From Oxalobacter sp. (GTDB taxonomy: Bacteria; Pseudomonadota; Gammaproteobacteria; Burkholderiales; Burkholderiaceae_D), in the NCBI GenBank assembly GCA_003605115.1, contig QZKY01000015.1, positions 1-64,000 of the forward strand: a DNA stretch of 64,000 bases, read 5' to 3'. The translations under genes were made by a program, and so were the position numbers. Below the pieces are notes generated by a model that saw nothing but the letters and a program-made list of their open reading frames with translations, was not told the origin of the DNA and searched no databases. Positions 38,757-48,124 of this stretch are shown here, one piece after another. Within the stretch, counting starts at the first letter, position 1; the number at the start of each line of letters is the position of its first letter.

Positions 38757-39646
38757 AGTTACTTGTATTCGGTGGTGGTGGGCAGGTCGGACATGAGTTG
38801 CAGCGTACGCTTAAGCCGCTCGGCGAAGTTGTTGCGCTGGATCAACAGGATGCGGATCTCACCAATCTGGAAAATTTGCGAACAGTGCTTTATGCGCAGT
38901 CCCCGGGAGTGATTGTGAACGCCGCGGCCTACACAGCGGTGGATAAAGCCGAGAGTGAGCCAGCGTTGGCGCAAACCATCAACGCCGATGCGGTTCGCGT
39001 GATGGCCGATTACGCGCGTTACAACGGATCATTGCTGGTGCATTACTCGACCGATTATGTATTCGATGGTGAGAAGCAAGGCGCGTATCTGGAGAATGAT
39101 CTTGCCAACCCGTTGAGTGTGTATGGCAAAACCAAGCGCGCTGGTGAAGAGGCGGTGCAGGACGCCGGGTGTCATTACTTTATTTTTCGCACGAGCTGGG
39201 TTTACTCCGCGCATGGGGCTAACTTCATCAAGACGATTTTGCGCCTCGCGAAAGAGCGCGATGACTTGAATATAGTCTCGGATCAGATCGGTGCACCGAC
39301 ATCGGCAGAGTTGATCGCTGACATCACCGCATTGGCTATTTTGGCATGGCAGGCGGACATATTGCCAGAAGGCGTTTATCATCTGACGGCCTCCGGTGAA
39401 ACCAGTTGGCATGGGCTTGCATCTTACGTACTGGATCGCGCTATAGCTAAAGGTATGAAGCTGAATCTAGACTCAAGCAAAATCCGTCCCATTCCCACCG
39501 AAGACTATCCGCTACCGGCAAAGCGCCCGAAGAATTCACTGCTCGATAATGGCAAGCTAACGGGTCATTTAGGATTTCAGATGCCGGATTGGAAAATACA
39601 CACAGAGCGAGTCATCGATCAATTGCTACATCAGGAAATGAAATGA
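38753..39646 (+). CDS. rfbD: dTDP-4-dehydrorhamnose reductase
   Basis: 297 residues, last step of dTDP-L-rhamnose synthesis. The NAD(P)H motif [17 protein letters not shown], the [15 protein letters not shown] segment and the catalytic [13 protein letters not shown] (Tyr and Lys) mark RfbD/RmlD. The start at ATG 38753 overlaps the rfbB stop; the open frame runs further upstream inside rfbB but has no support. It overlaps rfbA by 4 bases. Confidence 0.96.
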   Translation: MKLLVFGGGGQVGHELQRTLKPLGEVVALDQQDADLTNLENLRTVLYAQSPGVIVNAAAYTAVDKAESEPALAQTINADAVRVMADYARYNGSLLVHYSTDYVFDGEKQGAYLENDLANPLSVYGKTKRAGEEAVQDAGCHYFIFRTSWVYSAHGANFIKTILRLAKERDDLNIVSDQIGAPTSAELIADITALAILAWQADILPEGVYHLTASGETSWHGLASYVLDRAIAKGMKLNLDSSKIRPIPTEDYPLPAKRPKNSLLDNGKLTGHLGFQMPDWKIHTERVIDQLLHQEMK

Positions 39647-40524
39647 AACGCAAAGGAATAATTTTAGCCGGCGGCGCGGGTACGCGATTGCACCCTGCGA
39701 CACTTGCAATCTCCAAGCAGTTATTGCCGGTTTACGATAAGCCCATGATTTACTATCCGCTCAGCACGCTGTTGTTGGCGGGTATTCGCGATATTCTGAT
39801 TATTTCCACGCCGCAGGATACGCCGCGCTTTGAGCAATTGCTGGGTGACGGATCACAGTGGGGAATCAACCTGCAATATGCAGTGCAAGCTTCACCGGAC
39901 GGCTTGGCGCAAGCATTCATTATTGGTGAGTCGTTTATCGGCGATGATGCTTCCGCGCTGGTGTTGGGTGACAATATCTTCTACGGACATGACTTTCACG
40001 AGTTGCTCGATAGTGCCGGCCAGCGTCGGGAAGGCGCAACCGTGTTTGCATACCATGTGCAGGATCCCGAGCGCTACGGTGTTGCCGAATTCGATGCTAA
40101 CGGCAAAGTGGTTTCGCTGGAAGAAAAGCCCAAGGCGCCGAAATCTAATTATGCCGTGACGGGTTTGTACTTTTACGATGACCAGGTCTCTCGATTGGCC
40201 AAAAGCCTAAAACCTTCGGCACGCGGTGAATTGGAAATCACCGATCTCAACCGGCTGTATCTCGAACAAGAAAAACTTAACATCGAAATTATGGGCAGAG
40301 GCTATGCTTGGCTGGATACGGGCACACATGAGTCTTTGTTGGATGCAAGCCAATTCATTGCCACCATCGAGACTAGGCAGGGTCTAAAAGTCTGCTGTCC
40401 TGAGGAAATCGCCTATCGCCAAAAGTGGATCGATGCCGCGCAACTGGAAAAACTGGCGCAACCGCTTGCACGAAATGGTTATGGCCAGTATCTTTTGCGC
40501 ATCATTCAGGAAAAGGTGTTCTGA
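39643..40524 (+). CDS. rfbA: Glucose-1-phosphate thymidylyltransferase
   Basis: 293 residues, first step of dTDP-L-rhamnose synthesis (glucose 1-phosphate plus dTTP). The nucleotidyltransferase signature [20 protein letters not shown], the [18 protein letters not shown] segment and [11 protein letters not shown] are standard for RfbA/RmlA. The ATG at 39643 overlaps the rfbD stop. It overlaps rfbC by one base. Confidence 0.97.
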   Translation: MKRKGIILAGGAGTRLHPATLAISKQLLPVYDKPMIYYPLSTLLLAGIRDILIISTPQDTPRFEQLLGDGSQWGINLQYAVQASPDGLAQAFIIGESFIGDDASALVLGDNIFYGHDFHELLDSAGQRREGATVFAYHVQDPERYGVAEFDANGKVVSLEEKPKAPKSNYAVTGLYFYDDQVSRLAKSLKPSARGELEITDLNRLYLEQEKLNIEIMGRGYAWLDTGTHESLLDASQFIATIETRQGLKVCCPEEIAYRQKWIDAAQLEKLAQPLARNGYGQYLLRIIQEKVF

Positions 40525-41069
40525 TGAAAGCGACGCGACTTGCCATCCCTGACGTTTTTCTCATTGAGCCGACTGTTTTCGGAGATAATCGCGGCTTCTT
40601 CTTTGAGAGCTTCAATCAAGCGCAATTTGAAGCGGCCATTGGTAGAAAGGTTTACTTCGTTCAGGACAACCACTCCCGCTCTGCCAAAAACGTTTTGCGT
40701 GGCTTGCACTACCAGATTCAACAGCCGCAAGGCAAGCTGGTGCGCGTAGCGGAGGGCGTGGTGTTCGATGTGGCGGTCGACATCCGAAAAAGCTCGCCCA
40801 CTTTCGGCCAGTGGGTTGGCGAAATTCTCTCTGCAGAAAACAAGAAGCAAATCTGGATTCCAGAAGGGTTTGCGCACGGATTTATTGTGCTCTCGGACGC
40901 GGCAGAGTTTCTGTACAAAACGACGGACTATTGGGCACCCCAGCACGAGCGCTGCATTGCCTGGAATGATCCGGATTTGAAGATTGATTGGCGCACGCAG
41001 GAGGCTCCCGTGCTTTCGGCGAAGGATGCACAGGGGATGTTGTTGAATCAGGCAGAATGCTTTGCTTGA
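40524..41069 (+). CDS. rfbC: dTDP-4-dehydrorhamnose 3,5-epimerase
   Basis: 181-residue cupin-fold enzyme, third step of dTDP-L-rhamnose synthesis. The motifs are IEPTVFGDNRGFFFESFNQ, QDNHSRSAKNVLRGLHYQ (catalytic His region) and WIPEGFAHGFIVLSD. It closes the rfbBDAC set; the start shares one base with the rfbA stop. manC follows after 99 bases. Confidence 0.97.
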   Translation: MKATRLAIPDVFLIEPTVFGDNRGFFFESFNQAQFEAAIGRKVYFVQDNHSRSAKNVLRGLHYQIQQPQGKLVRVAEGVVFDVAVDIRKSSPTFGQWVGEILSAENKKQIWIPEGFAHGFIVLSDAAEFLYKTTDYWAPQHERCIAWNDPDLKIDWRTQEAPVLSAKDAQGMLLNQAECFA

Positions 41070-41168
41070 GGAGTTGTTTTCCTTTTACAAGGGGTTCCTG
41101 CGTGCTAACATGGCAACGTTTTACCCCATGCCAAGATGTTTATCTAAAAGGTTTTGACGAGGTTTGTT

Positions 41169-42599
41169 TTGAAACTGATCCCAACGATTCTATGTGGTGG
41201 CGCCGGTTCCCGGTTATGGCCGGTATCTCGAGAGACGCATCCCAAGCCATTTATTCGGCTGGCGGATGGCCAGAGCTTGCTGCAAAAGGCATGGCTGCGC
41301 GGCGCTGTCTTGCCGAACGTGACCCGGATTCTCACCGTTTCTAATCGCGAGCTTTTCTTCAAGATGAAAGATGAGTATTGCGAAGTTGCTGAAGCATCCA
41401 AGAAATCCATCTTCAATAGTTATATTCTCGAGCCTTTTGGCCGCAATACTGCGCCAGCCATCGCGGCGGCAGCGCTGCAAGTTGCCAAACTCCATGATGA
41501 AGACGCCCAGTTACTGGTGCTGGCAGCTGATCATCTGATTGCCGATCAAGCCGCCTTTGCGGATGCGGTTGCCAAGGCATCTGAATTGGCCGCCCAAGGC
41601 AAACTGGTGACTTTCGGCATACGCCCCGAAGCACCGGAAACGGGATATGGCTATATCGAAGCGGATGGAAATACGGTGCGGCGTTTTGTGGAAAAACCCG
41701 CTCTGGAAAAAGCACAGGAGTACGTCGCTTCCGGCCGTTACCTGTGGAATTCCGGCATGTTCTGTTTTACGGCTTCCACTTTGTTGCGCGAGATGGAGTT
41801 GCATTGCCCGAAAATTTTAACGGCGGTGCGCACCTGCTTGGCAAACTCAAGTGGTTCCGAAGGAAAAGATTATGCGCAAATCGAACTGGATGCCGTCTCA
41901 TTTGGTGATGCCTCAGACGAATCCATTGATTACGCGCTGATGGAAAAATCATCCAATGTCGCCGTTGTGCCTTGCACCATCGGCTGGAGCGACATCGGTT
42001 CCTGGAAGGCCTTGGGCGATCTGACGCCGCCGGATGCGAGCGGAAACAGGATTGAAGGCGAAGTCGTCTTGCACGACGTAAACAATTGCTACATTCGTAG
42101 CGAAGACCGCATAGTCGGCGCAGTTGGCGTCGAGAACCTGATCATCATCGATACGCCCGATGCCTTGCTGGTGGCAGATCGTGATCGCGCGCAAGACGTC
42201 AAATTCATGTATACCAACCTGAAAGACAAGGGGCATGATGCCTACAAACTGCACCGCACGGTCTTTCGTCCCTGGGGGACTTACACCGTGCTGGAGGTGG
42301 GCTACCGTTTTCAGATCAAGCGGATTGTGGTTAAACCCGGCGCCAGTCTGAGCCTGCAAATGCACTACCACCGTAGTGAGCACTGGATTGTTGTGAGCGG
42401 CATGGCCAAGGTGGTGAATGGCGAAAAAGAAATCTTGGTTCGCCCAAATGAATCGACCTATATTCCTGCCGGGCACATGCATCGACTGGAAAACCCCGGT
42501 GTGGTTGATGTGGTAATGATCGAAGTGCAAAGCGGCGAGTACTTGGGTGAGGACGATATTGTTCGTTTCGATGATCAATACGGACGCACTCCGCAATGA
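41169..42599 (+). CDS. manC: Mannose-1-phosphate guanylyltransferase / mannose-6-phosphate isomerase
   Basis: 476-residue bifunctional type II enzyme of GDP-mannose synthesis. The guanylyltransferase half starts [20 protein letters not shown] and includes [17 protein letters not shown]. The C-terminal cupin half has [19 protein letters not shown] and [18 protein letters not shown], typical of type II phosphomannose isomerase. I start at TTG 41169, with GAGG 6 bases before it; a TTG at 41154 is the alternative. It overlaps manB by 4 bases. GDP-mannose made here could feed mannose or fucose-type residues of the surface glycan. Confidence 0.94.
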   Translation: MKLIPTILCGGAGSRLWPVSRETHPKPFIRLADGQSLLQKAWLRGAVLPNVTRILTVSNRELFFKMKDEYCEVAEASKKSIFNSYILEPFGRNTAPAIAAAALQVAKLHDEDAQLLVLAADHLIADQAAFADAVAKASELAAQGKLVTFGIRPEAPETGYGYIEADGNTVRRFVEKPALEKAQEYVASGRYLWNSGMFCFTASTLLREMELHCPKILTAVRTCLANSSGSEGKDYAQIELDAVSFGDASDESIDYALMEKSSNVAVVPCTIGWSDIGSWKALGDLTPPDASGNRIEGEVVLHDVNNCYIRSEDRIVGAVGVENLIIIDTPDALLVADRDRAQDVKFMYTNLKDKGHDAYKLHRTVFRPWGTYTVLEVGYRFQIKRIVVKPGASLSLQMHYHRSEHWIVVSGMAKVVNGEKEILVRPNESTYIPAGHMHRLENPGVVDVVMIEVQSGEYLGEDDIVRFDDQYGRTPQ

Positions 42600-43954
42600 C
42601 GCTTTCCTGTTTTAAGGCCTACGACATTCGGGGAAAGCTGGGCGACGAGCTTAACGAGGATATTGCATATCGTATTGGTCGCGCCTATGCGCAGCACCTT
42701 GGTGCAAAGAAAGTGGTGGTCGGCGGCGATGTGCGCCTGACTTCTGAATCACTCAAACAAGCGCTAGCCAGTGGATTGATGGATGCTGGCGCAGACGTTA
42801 TCGATATCGGCATGACAGGCACCGAGGAAATCTATTTTGCAGCCTTTCATCTGGATGTGGATGGCGGCATCGAAGTGACAGCCAGTCATAACCCCATGGA
42901 CTACAACGGCATGAAGCTGGTGGGTCGCGGTGCCAAGCCGATCAGCGGTGACAGCGGGCTGAAAGCCATTCAGGCGCTGGTAGAGAAAAATCAGTTTTCG
43001 CCAGTCGCACAAAAGGGCACACTGACGCACCAATCCATTTTGGCGCCTTACGTTGATCACCTGCTGACCTACATTGACCTGAATGAGATGCAACCGCTCA
43101 AACTGGTTGTGAATGCCGGAAACGGCGCAGCAGGGCATGTGATTGATGCGATTGAAGCGCAATTCAATCAACGTCGCGTCCCGATTATTTTTATCAAGAT
43201 TCACCACGAACCAGATGGCCATTTCCCCAATGGCATTCCCAATCCACTCTTGCCGGAAAATCGCAAGGCAACGGCAGACGCCGTGATTGCACACCAAGCT
43301 GATATGGGCATCGCCTGGGATGGGGATTTTGATCGTTGCTTCTTGTTTGATGAAAACGGCGAATTCATTGAAGGCTATTACATCGTTGGCTTGCTGGCCG
43401 AGGCCTTCCTGGCACGGAATCCCGGCGAAAAAATTATTCACGATCCGCGCCTCACCTGGAACACCATCGATATCGTGCAAAAAGCCGGCGGCATTCCCAT
43501 TCAAAGCAAAACGGGGCATGCCTTCATTAAAGAACGCATGCGCGCGGAAAACGCCATCTACGGCGGCGAGATGAGTGCGCACCATTATTTTCGCGACTTT
43601 GCCTACTGCGATAGCGGCATGATTCCGTGGTTGTTGGTTGCTGCGCTGATTTCCAAAAAACAAACCACGCTTTCCAGTTTGATCAAGGAACGTGTTAGTG
43701 CCTATCCCTGTAGTGGCGAAATCAATTACAAAGTAAACGATACTGCCGCAGTGTTGATCCGTATCGAATCAAAATATGCGTCGCTGGCGAGAGCAATAGA
43801 TCGCACAGATGGTCTGGGGGTGGATTTTGGCGACTGGCGTTTCAATATTCGTGTTTCCAATACGGAACCCTTGCTTCGTTTAAACATAGAAACGCGAGGC
43901 GATTTCGCCAAAATTGGTCATTGTGTTGCAGACTTGGAGGGTTTGATAAAGTGA
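42596..43954 (+). CDS. manB: Phosphomannomutase
   Basis: 452 residues, interconverting mannose 6-phosphate and mannose 1-phosphate. The phosphoserine loop is [13 protein letters not shown], the metal-binding loop is [14 protein letters not shown] and the sugar-binding loop is [10 protein letters not shown]. The C-terminal [17 protein letters not shown] phosphate-binding segment is intact. ATG 42596 overlaps manC by 4 bases. Phosphoglucomutase activity is common in this family and cannot be excluded. Confidence 0.95.
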   Translation: MTLSCFKAYDIRGKLGDELNEDIAYRIGRAYAQHLGAKKVVVGGDVRLTSESLKQALASGLMDAGADVIDIGMTGTEEIYFAAFHLDVDGGIEVTASHNPMDYNGMKLVGRGAKPISGDSGLKAIQALVEKNQFSPVAQKGTLTHQSILAPYVDHLLTYIDLNEMQPLKLVVNAGNGAAGHVIDAIEAQFNQRRVPIIFIKIHHEPDGHFPNGIPNPLLPENRKATADAVIAHQADMGIAWDGDFDRCFLFDENGEFIEGYYIVGLLAEAFLARNPGEKIIHDPRLTWNTIDIVQKAGGIPIQSKTGHAFIKERMRAENAIYGGEMSAHHYFRDFAYCDSGMIPWLLVAALISKKQTTLSSLIKERVSAYPCSGEINYKVNDTAAVLIRIESKYASLARAIDRTDGLGVDFGDWRFNIRVSNTEPLLRLNIETRGDFAKIGHCVADLEGLIK

Positions 43955-43968
43955 GCACAGCCACATTA

Positions 43969-43997
43969 TTGCGCAAAACAACGAACGATAATACAAT
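43969..43997 (+). promoter_or_regulatory. Possible promoter of rfaH
   Basis: TTGCGC (43969-43974) and TACAAT (43992-43997) are 17 bases apart, between the manB stop and the rfaH start. It would allow rfaH to be made separately from manCB. Confidence 0.5.
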
Positions 43998-44027
43998 GCC
44001 ACCCTGCATGATGCTGATGGGGTGGTC

Positions 44028-44525
44028 ATGAACTGGTATCTGATTCACACTAAGCCGAGGCAAGAAAAGAGTGCTCTGCTGAACCTGGATCAGCAGGGCT
44101 ATGAATGCTATCTCCCTTTGCTACCAACAGAAAAGATTCGGCAAGGAATCATTGCTATTGTTGATGAGCCATTGTTTCCACGATACATTTTCATTCGTCT
44201 TGGCAGAGGTGAAACCGCAAAAAGCTGGAGTCCCATCCGTTCAACCAAAGGCGTAAGCAGACTCGTGTCCTTTGGGAATGAGCCAGCTAAAGTCGACGAC
44301 AAATTGGTTGAAATGCTTCGCTCGCGCGAAAACGTCAAGCAGAAGCAGCCGCTACGCATCTTCAACACGGGTGATTATGTCACTGTAACAGAGGGCCCTT
44401 TTGTTGGTATTGAGGCAATATACCAGATGAGTGACGGGGAAGGTCGTGTAATGGTGCTGATTGAGTTGCTAAGCAAGCGGGTAAAAATGAGCGTTGAGGT
44501 TGCCAAGTTACGTAAAGTAGGATGA
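44028..44525 (+). CDS. rfaH: RfaH, operon-specific transcription antiterminator (NusG paralogue)
   Basis: 165 residues. The NusG N-terminal domain opens MNWYLIHTKPRQEKSALLNL and contains LFPRYIFIRL and STKGVSRLVSFG, the RfaH-type version of the NusG core. A KOW-type C-terminal domain (GDYVTVTEGPFVGIEAIYQ) follows. RfaH binds RNA polymerase paused at an ops element and suppresses termination and polarity through long surface-polysaccharide operons. The start is ATG 44028; a GTG at 44022 would add two residues. An exact ops sequence lies 188 bases past its stop, and a 19-kb cotranscribed glycan run follows, which supports the assignment over a plain NusG. Confidence 0.9.
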   Translation: MNWYLIHTKPRQEKSALLNLDQQGYECYLPLLPTEKIRQGIIAIVDEPLFPRYIFIRLGRGETAKSWSPIRSTKGVSRLVSFGNEPAKVDDKLVEMLRSRENVKQKQPLRIFNTGDYVTVTEGPFVGIEAIYQMSDGEGRVMVLIELLSKRVKMSVEVAKLRKVG

Positions 44526-44596
44526 GTTACATTGCGGCAATATTCAATCTGAAGTCGTTGCGTTCCGCATCTTCCCTGGGAGAACCACCAAGATGG

Positions 44597-44627
44597 TTCA
44601 CTATTGCCGTCCTAGTTGTGGCATAAT
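44597..44627 (+). promoter_or_regulatory. Possible extended -10 promoter of the glycan operon
   Basis: TGG-CATAAT (44619-44627) is an extended -10 box, with a weak TTCACT (44597-44602) 19 bases before CATAAT. Transcription would start near 44634, leaving ops about 80 bases into the leader, as in known RfaH-controlled operons. Confidence 0.4.
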
Positions 44628-44712
44628 CACAATGCTTTTTGAAGCTTATTTTCTAATTGTTTTAGATCCTCGCGACACTCATTAACATGCTTGCTGATCG
44701 TGACAACGGCAT

Positions 44713-44723
44713 GGCGGTAGCGT
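44713..44723 (+). promoter_or_regulatory. ops element (RfaH recruitment site)
   Basis: GGCGGTAGCGT matches the known E. coli ops core GGCGGTAGCGTG over 11 bases, in the direction of the downstream operon. The CG-GTAG-CG mini-hairpin that RfaH recognises is kept. It lies between rfaH and gmhB, with 211 bases to the gmhB start. The rest of the 44526-44934 gap holds a possible promoter (44597) and a short open frame on the opposite strand (44627-44746), but no clear gene. Confidence 0.8.
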
Positions 44724-44934
44724 TCCTTAAGCACCTTGAGTTCCACATCCCCTTACACGTTAATTGACCGATTTCCGAGAGAAAGACGGTTATCTGATAT
44801 TGTTTTTTCGCTTAATGAGAAGTCTAAATTGGCTAGTCCTCTAGGTAGGAAGGTTAATCGAAGACATGGTTAGTTGGATTGTTAGCTGCTGTACGCATGA
44901 CAACTCTTCTTGTTGTGGCGATGCAGGAGGTGTG

Positions 44935-45510
44935 GTGACAGCAGAGCGTAGACCTGCTCTTTTTCTAGACCGAGATGGCGTGATCAATGTTGATCACGGA
45001 TATGTTCACAAAATCGAAGACTTCGAATTTGTCGACGGGATATTCGGATTGAGTCGTCTGGCAATAAGACTTGGTTATCGCCTTATTGTGGTGACTAATC
45101 AAGCAGGTATTGGACGCGGCTATTATGATTCTGCCGCATTCATACATTTAACCAAGTGGATGGCTGCAGAGTTTCTACGGGAACACGCCCCACTGACTGC
45201 TGTCTATTTTTGTCCACATCATGTAGAGCACGGTGTGGGGGAGTATCGGCAGGATTGTTTTTGGCGTAAGCCTAGTCCAGGAATGATTAAGTGTGCGGCA
45301 AGCGAACACAATCTTAACTTACGCCATTCCGTGGTGGTTGGTGATAAATCAAGCGATATGCTGTCTGCGGAGCGCGGGGGAGTGGTGCGTCGTGTTTTGC
45401 TTTCAAAAGAACCAGACCCCAATGTTCTAGGCGCGGTCCACAAGAAAACGCTTGCCGAAGTTAGTCAATGGTTGGTGTTTTCTCATGCAGGACGCTTCTT
45501 CACGAGTTAA
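44935..45510 (+). CDS. gmhB: D-glycero-D-manno-heptose bisphosphate 7-phosphatase (GmhB-like)
   Basis: 191-residue HAD-superfamily phosphatase that removes the 7-phosphate from heptose 1,7-bisphosphate. The nucleophile motif is ALFLDRDGVINVDHGYV and the later motifs are VVTNQAGIGRGYY, RKPSPGM and VGDKSSDM. The zinc loop reads CPHHVEHGVGEYRQDCFWRK; GmhB normally has C-x-H...C-x-C, so the fourth ligand Cys is replaced by Trp. I start at GTG 44935 with AGGAGG just before it; the frame is open to 44866. It is the first gene after ops. With gmhA, the hddA-like kinase and hddC it completes a GDP-heptose route. Confidence 0.88.
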   Translation: MTAERRPALFLDRDGVINVDHGYVHKIEDFEFVDGIFGLSRLAIRLGYRLIVVTNQAGIGRGYYDSAAFIHLTKWMAAEFLREHAPLTAVYFCPHHVEHGVGEYRQDCFWRKPSPGMIKCAASEHNLNLRHSVVVGDKSSDMLSAERGGVVRRVLLSKEPDPNVLGAVHKKTLAEVSQWLVFSHAGRFFTS

Positions 45511-45584
45511 GTACCCTTGTGAAAAAATACTTGCGGTGATTTTTGATTGCTAGTAATTCTTCCAGTTTATTCTTTCAATATTAA

Positions 45585-47420
45585 ATGTTGCCTAGCAATT
45601 CTCGACATACGCTATCTTTAGAATCGAGAAATCGACTTCCGCATTTGCTCAGCCGTCTTTGGCGTCATATTGGCGCTGGTCGTCGTAGACAATTCTACGG
45701 TTTGGGCGCCTTGATGCTTTTGAGTGCTATCGCAGAAGTGGTCAGTCTGGGTGCGATTATCCCATTTCTTGGGATGCTTGCAGCGCCTGATATCGCCTTT
45801 AATTATCCTTTGGTTCGTGCAGTGAGTGCCTGGCTGGAGGGGGGGCGTGAGAATCTGATCGTTTTTTTCACGGCGTCCTTTATTATCGCAGCGCTGGGGG
45901 CTGGCTTTCTGCGCATTGGTCTATTGTGGGCAAGCACCAGGGTTTCATTTAGTACAGGTTCTGACCTCAGTATAGAACTCTACCGCCGAACCTTGTATCA
46001 ACCATACGAGACACACATCAGCCGCAATAGCAGCAAGGTTCTAAGTGGTGTGGGCAAGGTTGGTGGTGTGATGAGCATTCTGTCGCAGTGTCTGACGCTC
46101 ATTACTTCTTTGATTCTGCTAATTGCCATCAGTACGGCTTTATTTGCAATGAACCCTTTTGTTGCGTTCGTTTGTATCGCTGGTTTTGGGGTTAGTTACG
46201 GGTTGATTGCTATTGTCTCGCGGCGTAAGTTACACCAAAGTGGAATTCGGATAGCGCAGGAGCAGACACGTGTCTTCAAAGCGGTGCAAGAGGGGCTAGG
46301 GGGGATTCGTGATGTGTTACTGGATGGAACTCAGAAGCTTTATTGCGACGTGTATCAACAGGCAGATCGGCCACTTCGCCTTGGTCAGGGGAACAATCTT
46401 TTTATTGCAGGCAGCCCACGCTTTGTAATGGAAGCATTGGGGTTGGTCATGATAGCAGTGTTGGCGTTTTTTCTCAGCAAGCGTCCTGAAGGTATTTCAG
46501 CAGAGCTTCCTATGTTAGCTGCGCTGGCACTGGGCGCACAGCGCCTAGTGCCAGTATTGCAGCAAGGATATAGCGCGTGGGCAACCATTGTAGGTAGTCA
46601 AGCCTCTCTGGTAGATATTGTTGATTTTTTGGAACAGCCGATTCAAGAAGAAATGCTTCTTCCGGAACCAGCCCCATTAAGTTTTCATAAAGCGATTGCT
46701 TTTGTAGGGGTAAATTTTCGCTACAGCAAGGGTGGTCCCTTGGTAGTTCGAGATCTCAATTTGACGATTCCAAAGGGAAGTCGGGTGGGGCTTGTCGGTG
46801 CCACTGGCAGTGGTAAAAGTACGACACTTGACATACTAATGGGGCTGCTTGCGCCAACAGAGGGGCAAATGCTGGTGGACGGGGTGCCGGTACATGGTGG
46901 TCGAATGCGAGCTTGGCAGCGTACGATCGCTCACGTCCCTCAGGCTATTTATTTGAGTGATGCAAGTTTTACAGAAAACATTGCTTTGGGTGTACCCAAA
47001 GAGCAAATTGATCATGAACGTGTTCGCTTGGCTGCGAGACAAGCGCAAATTTCTGACTTCATCGAAAGCAGCGCTCAAGGCTATGATACCTCGGTAGGTG
47101 AGCGCGGAATGTGTTTGTCAGGTGGACAGAGGCAGCGGGTAGGCATTGCTCGCGCTTTGTATAAACAGGCCAGTGTCCTGGTATTCGATGAGGCTACGAG
47201 TGCGCTTGACAATGTGACCGAGGCTTCGCTTATGGAATCCATTGAGGCGCTTAATCGTGATTTGACTATTGTGCTGATTGCACATCGGTTGACCACTGTG
47301 CGTCAATGTGATGTCATAGTGGAGATGCAGAATGGGTCAATACATGCAATAGGTGACTACGATGGTTTGCTGCGAAATAGTGCGTCGTTTCGACAATTGG
47401 CAGGTGAGGCTCATAATTGA
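45585..47420 (+). CDS. ABC transporter, PglK-like glycolipid flippase
   Basis: 611 residues: an N-terminal exporter-type membrane domain with about six helices (residues 35-320) and a C-terminal ATPase. Walker A is VGATGSGKST near residue 405, the signature is LSGGQRQRVGIARAL and Walker B is VLVFDEATSALD. One-chain exporters of this type in glycan loci (PglK, WlaB, MsbA-like) flip lipid-linked oligosaccharides across the inner membrane. Its place between heptose genes makes glycan flipping more likely than drug export. The stop overlaps the hddC start. No separate Wzx flippase was seen in the window. Confidence 0.85.
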   Translation: MLPSNSRHTLSLESRNRLPHLLSRLWRHIGAGRRRQFYGLGALMLLSAIAEVVSLGAIIPFLGMLAAPDIAFNYPLVRAVSAWLEGGRENLIVFFTASFIIAALGAGFLRIGLLWASTRVSFSTGSDLSIELYRRTLYQPYETHISRNSSKVLSGVGKVGGVMSILSQCLTLITSLILLIAISTALFAMNPFVAFVCIAGFGVSYGLIAIVSRRKLHQSGIRIAQEQTRVFKAVQEGLGGIRDVLLDGTQKLYCDVYQQADRPLRLGQGNNLFIAGSPRFVMEALGLVMIAVLAFFLSKRPEGISAELPMLAALALGAQRLVPVLQQGYSAWATIVGSQASLVDIVDFLEQPIQEEMLLPEPAPLSFHKAIAFVGVNFRYSKGGPLVVRDLNLTIPKGSRVGLVGATGSGKSTTLDILMGLLAPTEGQMLVDGVPVHGGRMRAWQRTIAHVPQAIYLSDASFTENIALGVPKEQIDHERVRLAARQAQISDFIESSAQGYDTSVGERGMCLSGGQRQRVGIARALYKQASVLVFDEATSALDNVTEASLMESIEALNRDLTIVLIAHRLTTVRQCDVIVEMQNGSIHAIGDYDGLLRNSASFRQLAGEAHN

Positions 47421-48124
47421 CTCACCTGCTTGTTCTTGCTGGTGGTTTCGGTACACGGTTGCGTTCTGCGGTAGCTGATGTTCCAAAGCCGCTGGCGCCT
47501 GTGGCGAGGCAACCATATCTGCACTACCTTAATCAACACTGGCTCGATCAGGGCGTAACAGAGATGACCTATCTCTTGCACTACCGATCCGACACAATAG
47601 AGACCTTCTTGCAAGAACAGCAAGATAGCGGCTCATTGAACATCCCTGTAAACACAGTAGTTGAACCGGAACCGATGGGTACAGGGGGGGCTATTGCGTT
47701 CGCGTTGAGGGCGTTAAATATCGAAGGAGACTTTCTTGTTGCAAATGCAGATACTTGGCTGGGTTCTGGCGTGAGGGCAGTTGCTGCAGAAAAGTATCCT
47801 GCTATGGCGATTGTTTGGGTTCCAAACACAGAACGTTATGGCTGCGTTGAGATTGGTGACGGGCATATCGCACGTTTTTGTGAAAAAAATGAGAGCAAGG
47901 GGGCAGGCTGGATCAACGCTGGTCTGTACCGCTTGCACAGCAAGATGTTCTCAACGTGGGATGGCATGCCTTTTTCGTTGGAACGAGATGTTTTTCCATC
48001 TCTCGCAGAACGTGGGGTACTCAATGCGGTTCAGGTGGATGGAGAATTTATCGATATTGGTGTACCAGAGGACTATTTTCGTTTTTGTCGCTGGATCGAA
48101 TCTGGGAAAAAGGAATCATTGTGA
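47417..48124 (+). CDS. hddC: D-glycero-D-manno-heptose 1-phosphate guanylyltransferase-like nucleotidyltransferase
   Basis: 235 residues. The nucleotidyltransferase signature LAGGFGTRLRSAVADVPKPL, the VVEPEPMGTGGAIAFAL segment, VANADTW and the end GEFIDIGVPEDYFRF match the HddC group, which makes GDP-D-glycero-alpha-D-manno-heptose. The TTG start (47417) overlaps the transporter stop and has AGGTGAGG about 7 bases before it. Its stop overlaps the next gene in GTGA, so the CBS-kinase fusion is coupled to it. A different sugar 1-phosphate is possible; the assignment rests on the neighbouring heptose kinase, phosphatase and isomerase. Confidence 0.82.
   Translation: MTHLLVLAGGFGTRLRSAVADVPKPLAPVARQPYLHYLNQHWLDQGVTEMTYLLHYRSDTIETFLQEQQDSGSLNIPVNTVVEPEPMGTGGAIAFALRALNIEGDFLVANADTWLGSGVRAVAAEKYPAMAIVWVPNTERYGCVEIGDGHIARFCEKNESKGAGWINAGLYRLHSKMFSTWDGMPFSLERDVFPSLAERGVLNAVQVDGEFIDIGVPEDYFRFCRWIESGKKESL

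Noticed and set aside
42764-43663. 299-codon minus-strand open frame
   Set aside because: It is antisense to manB and has no recognisable motif.
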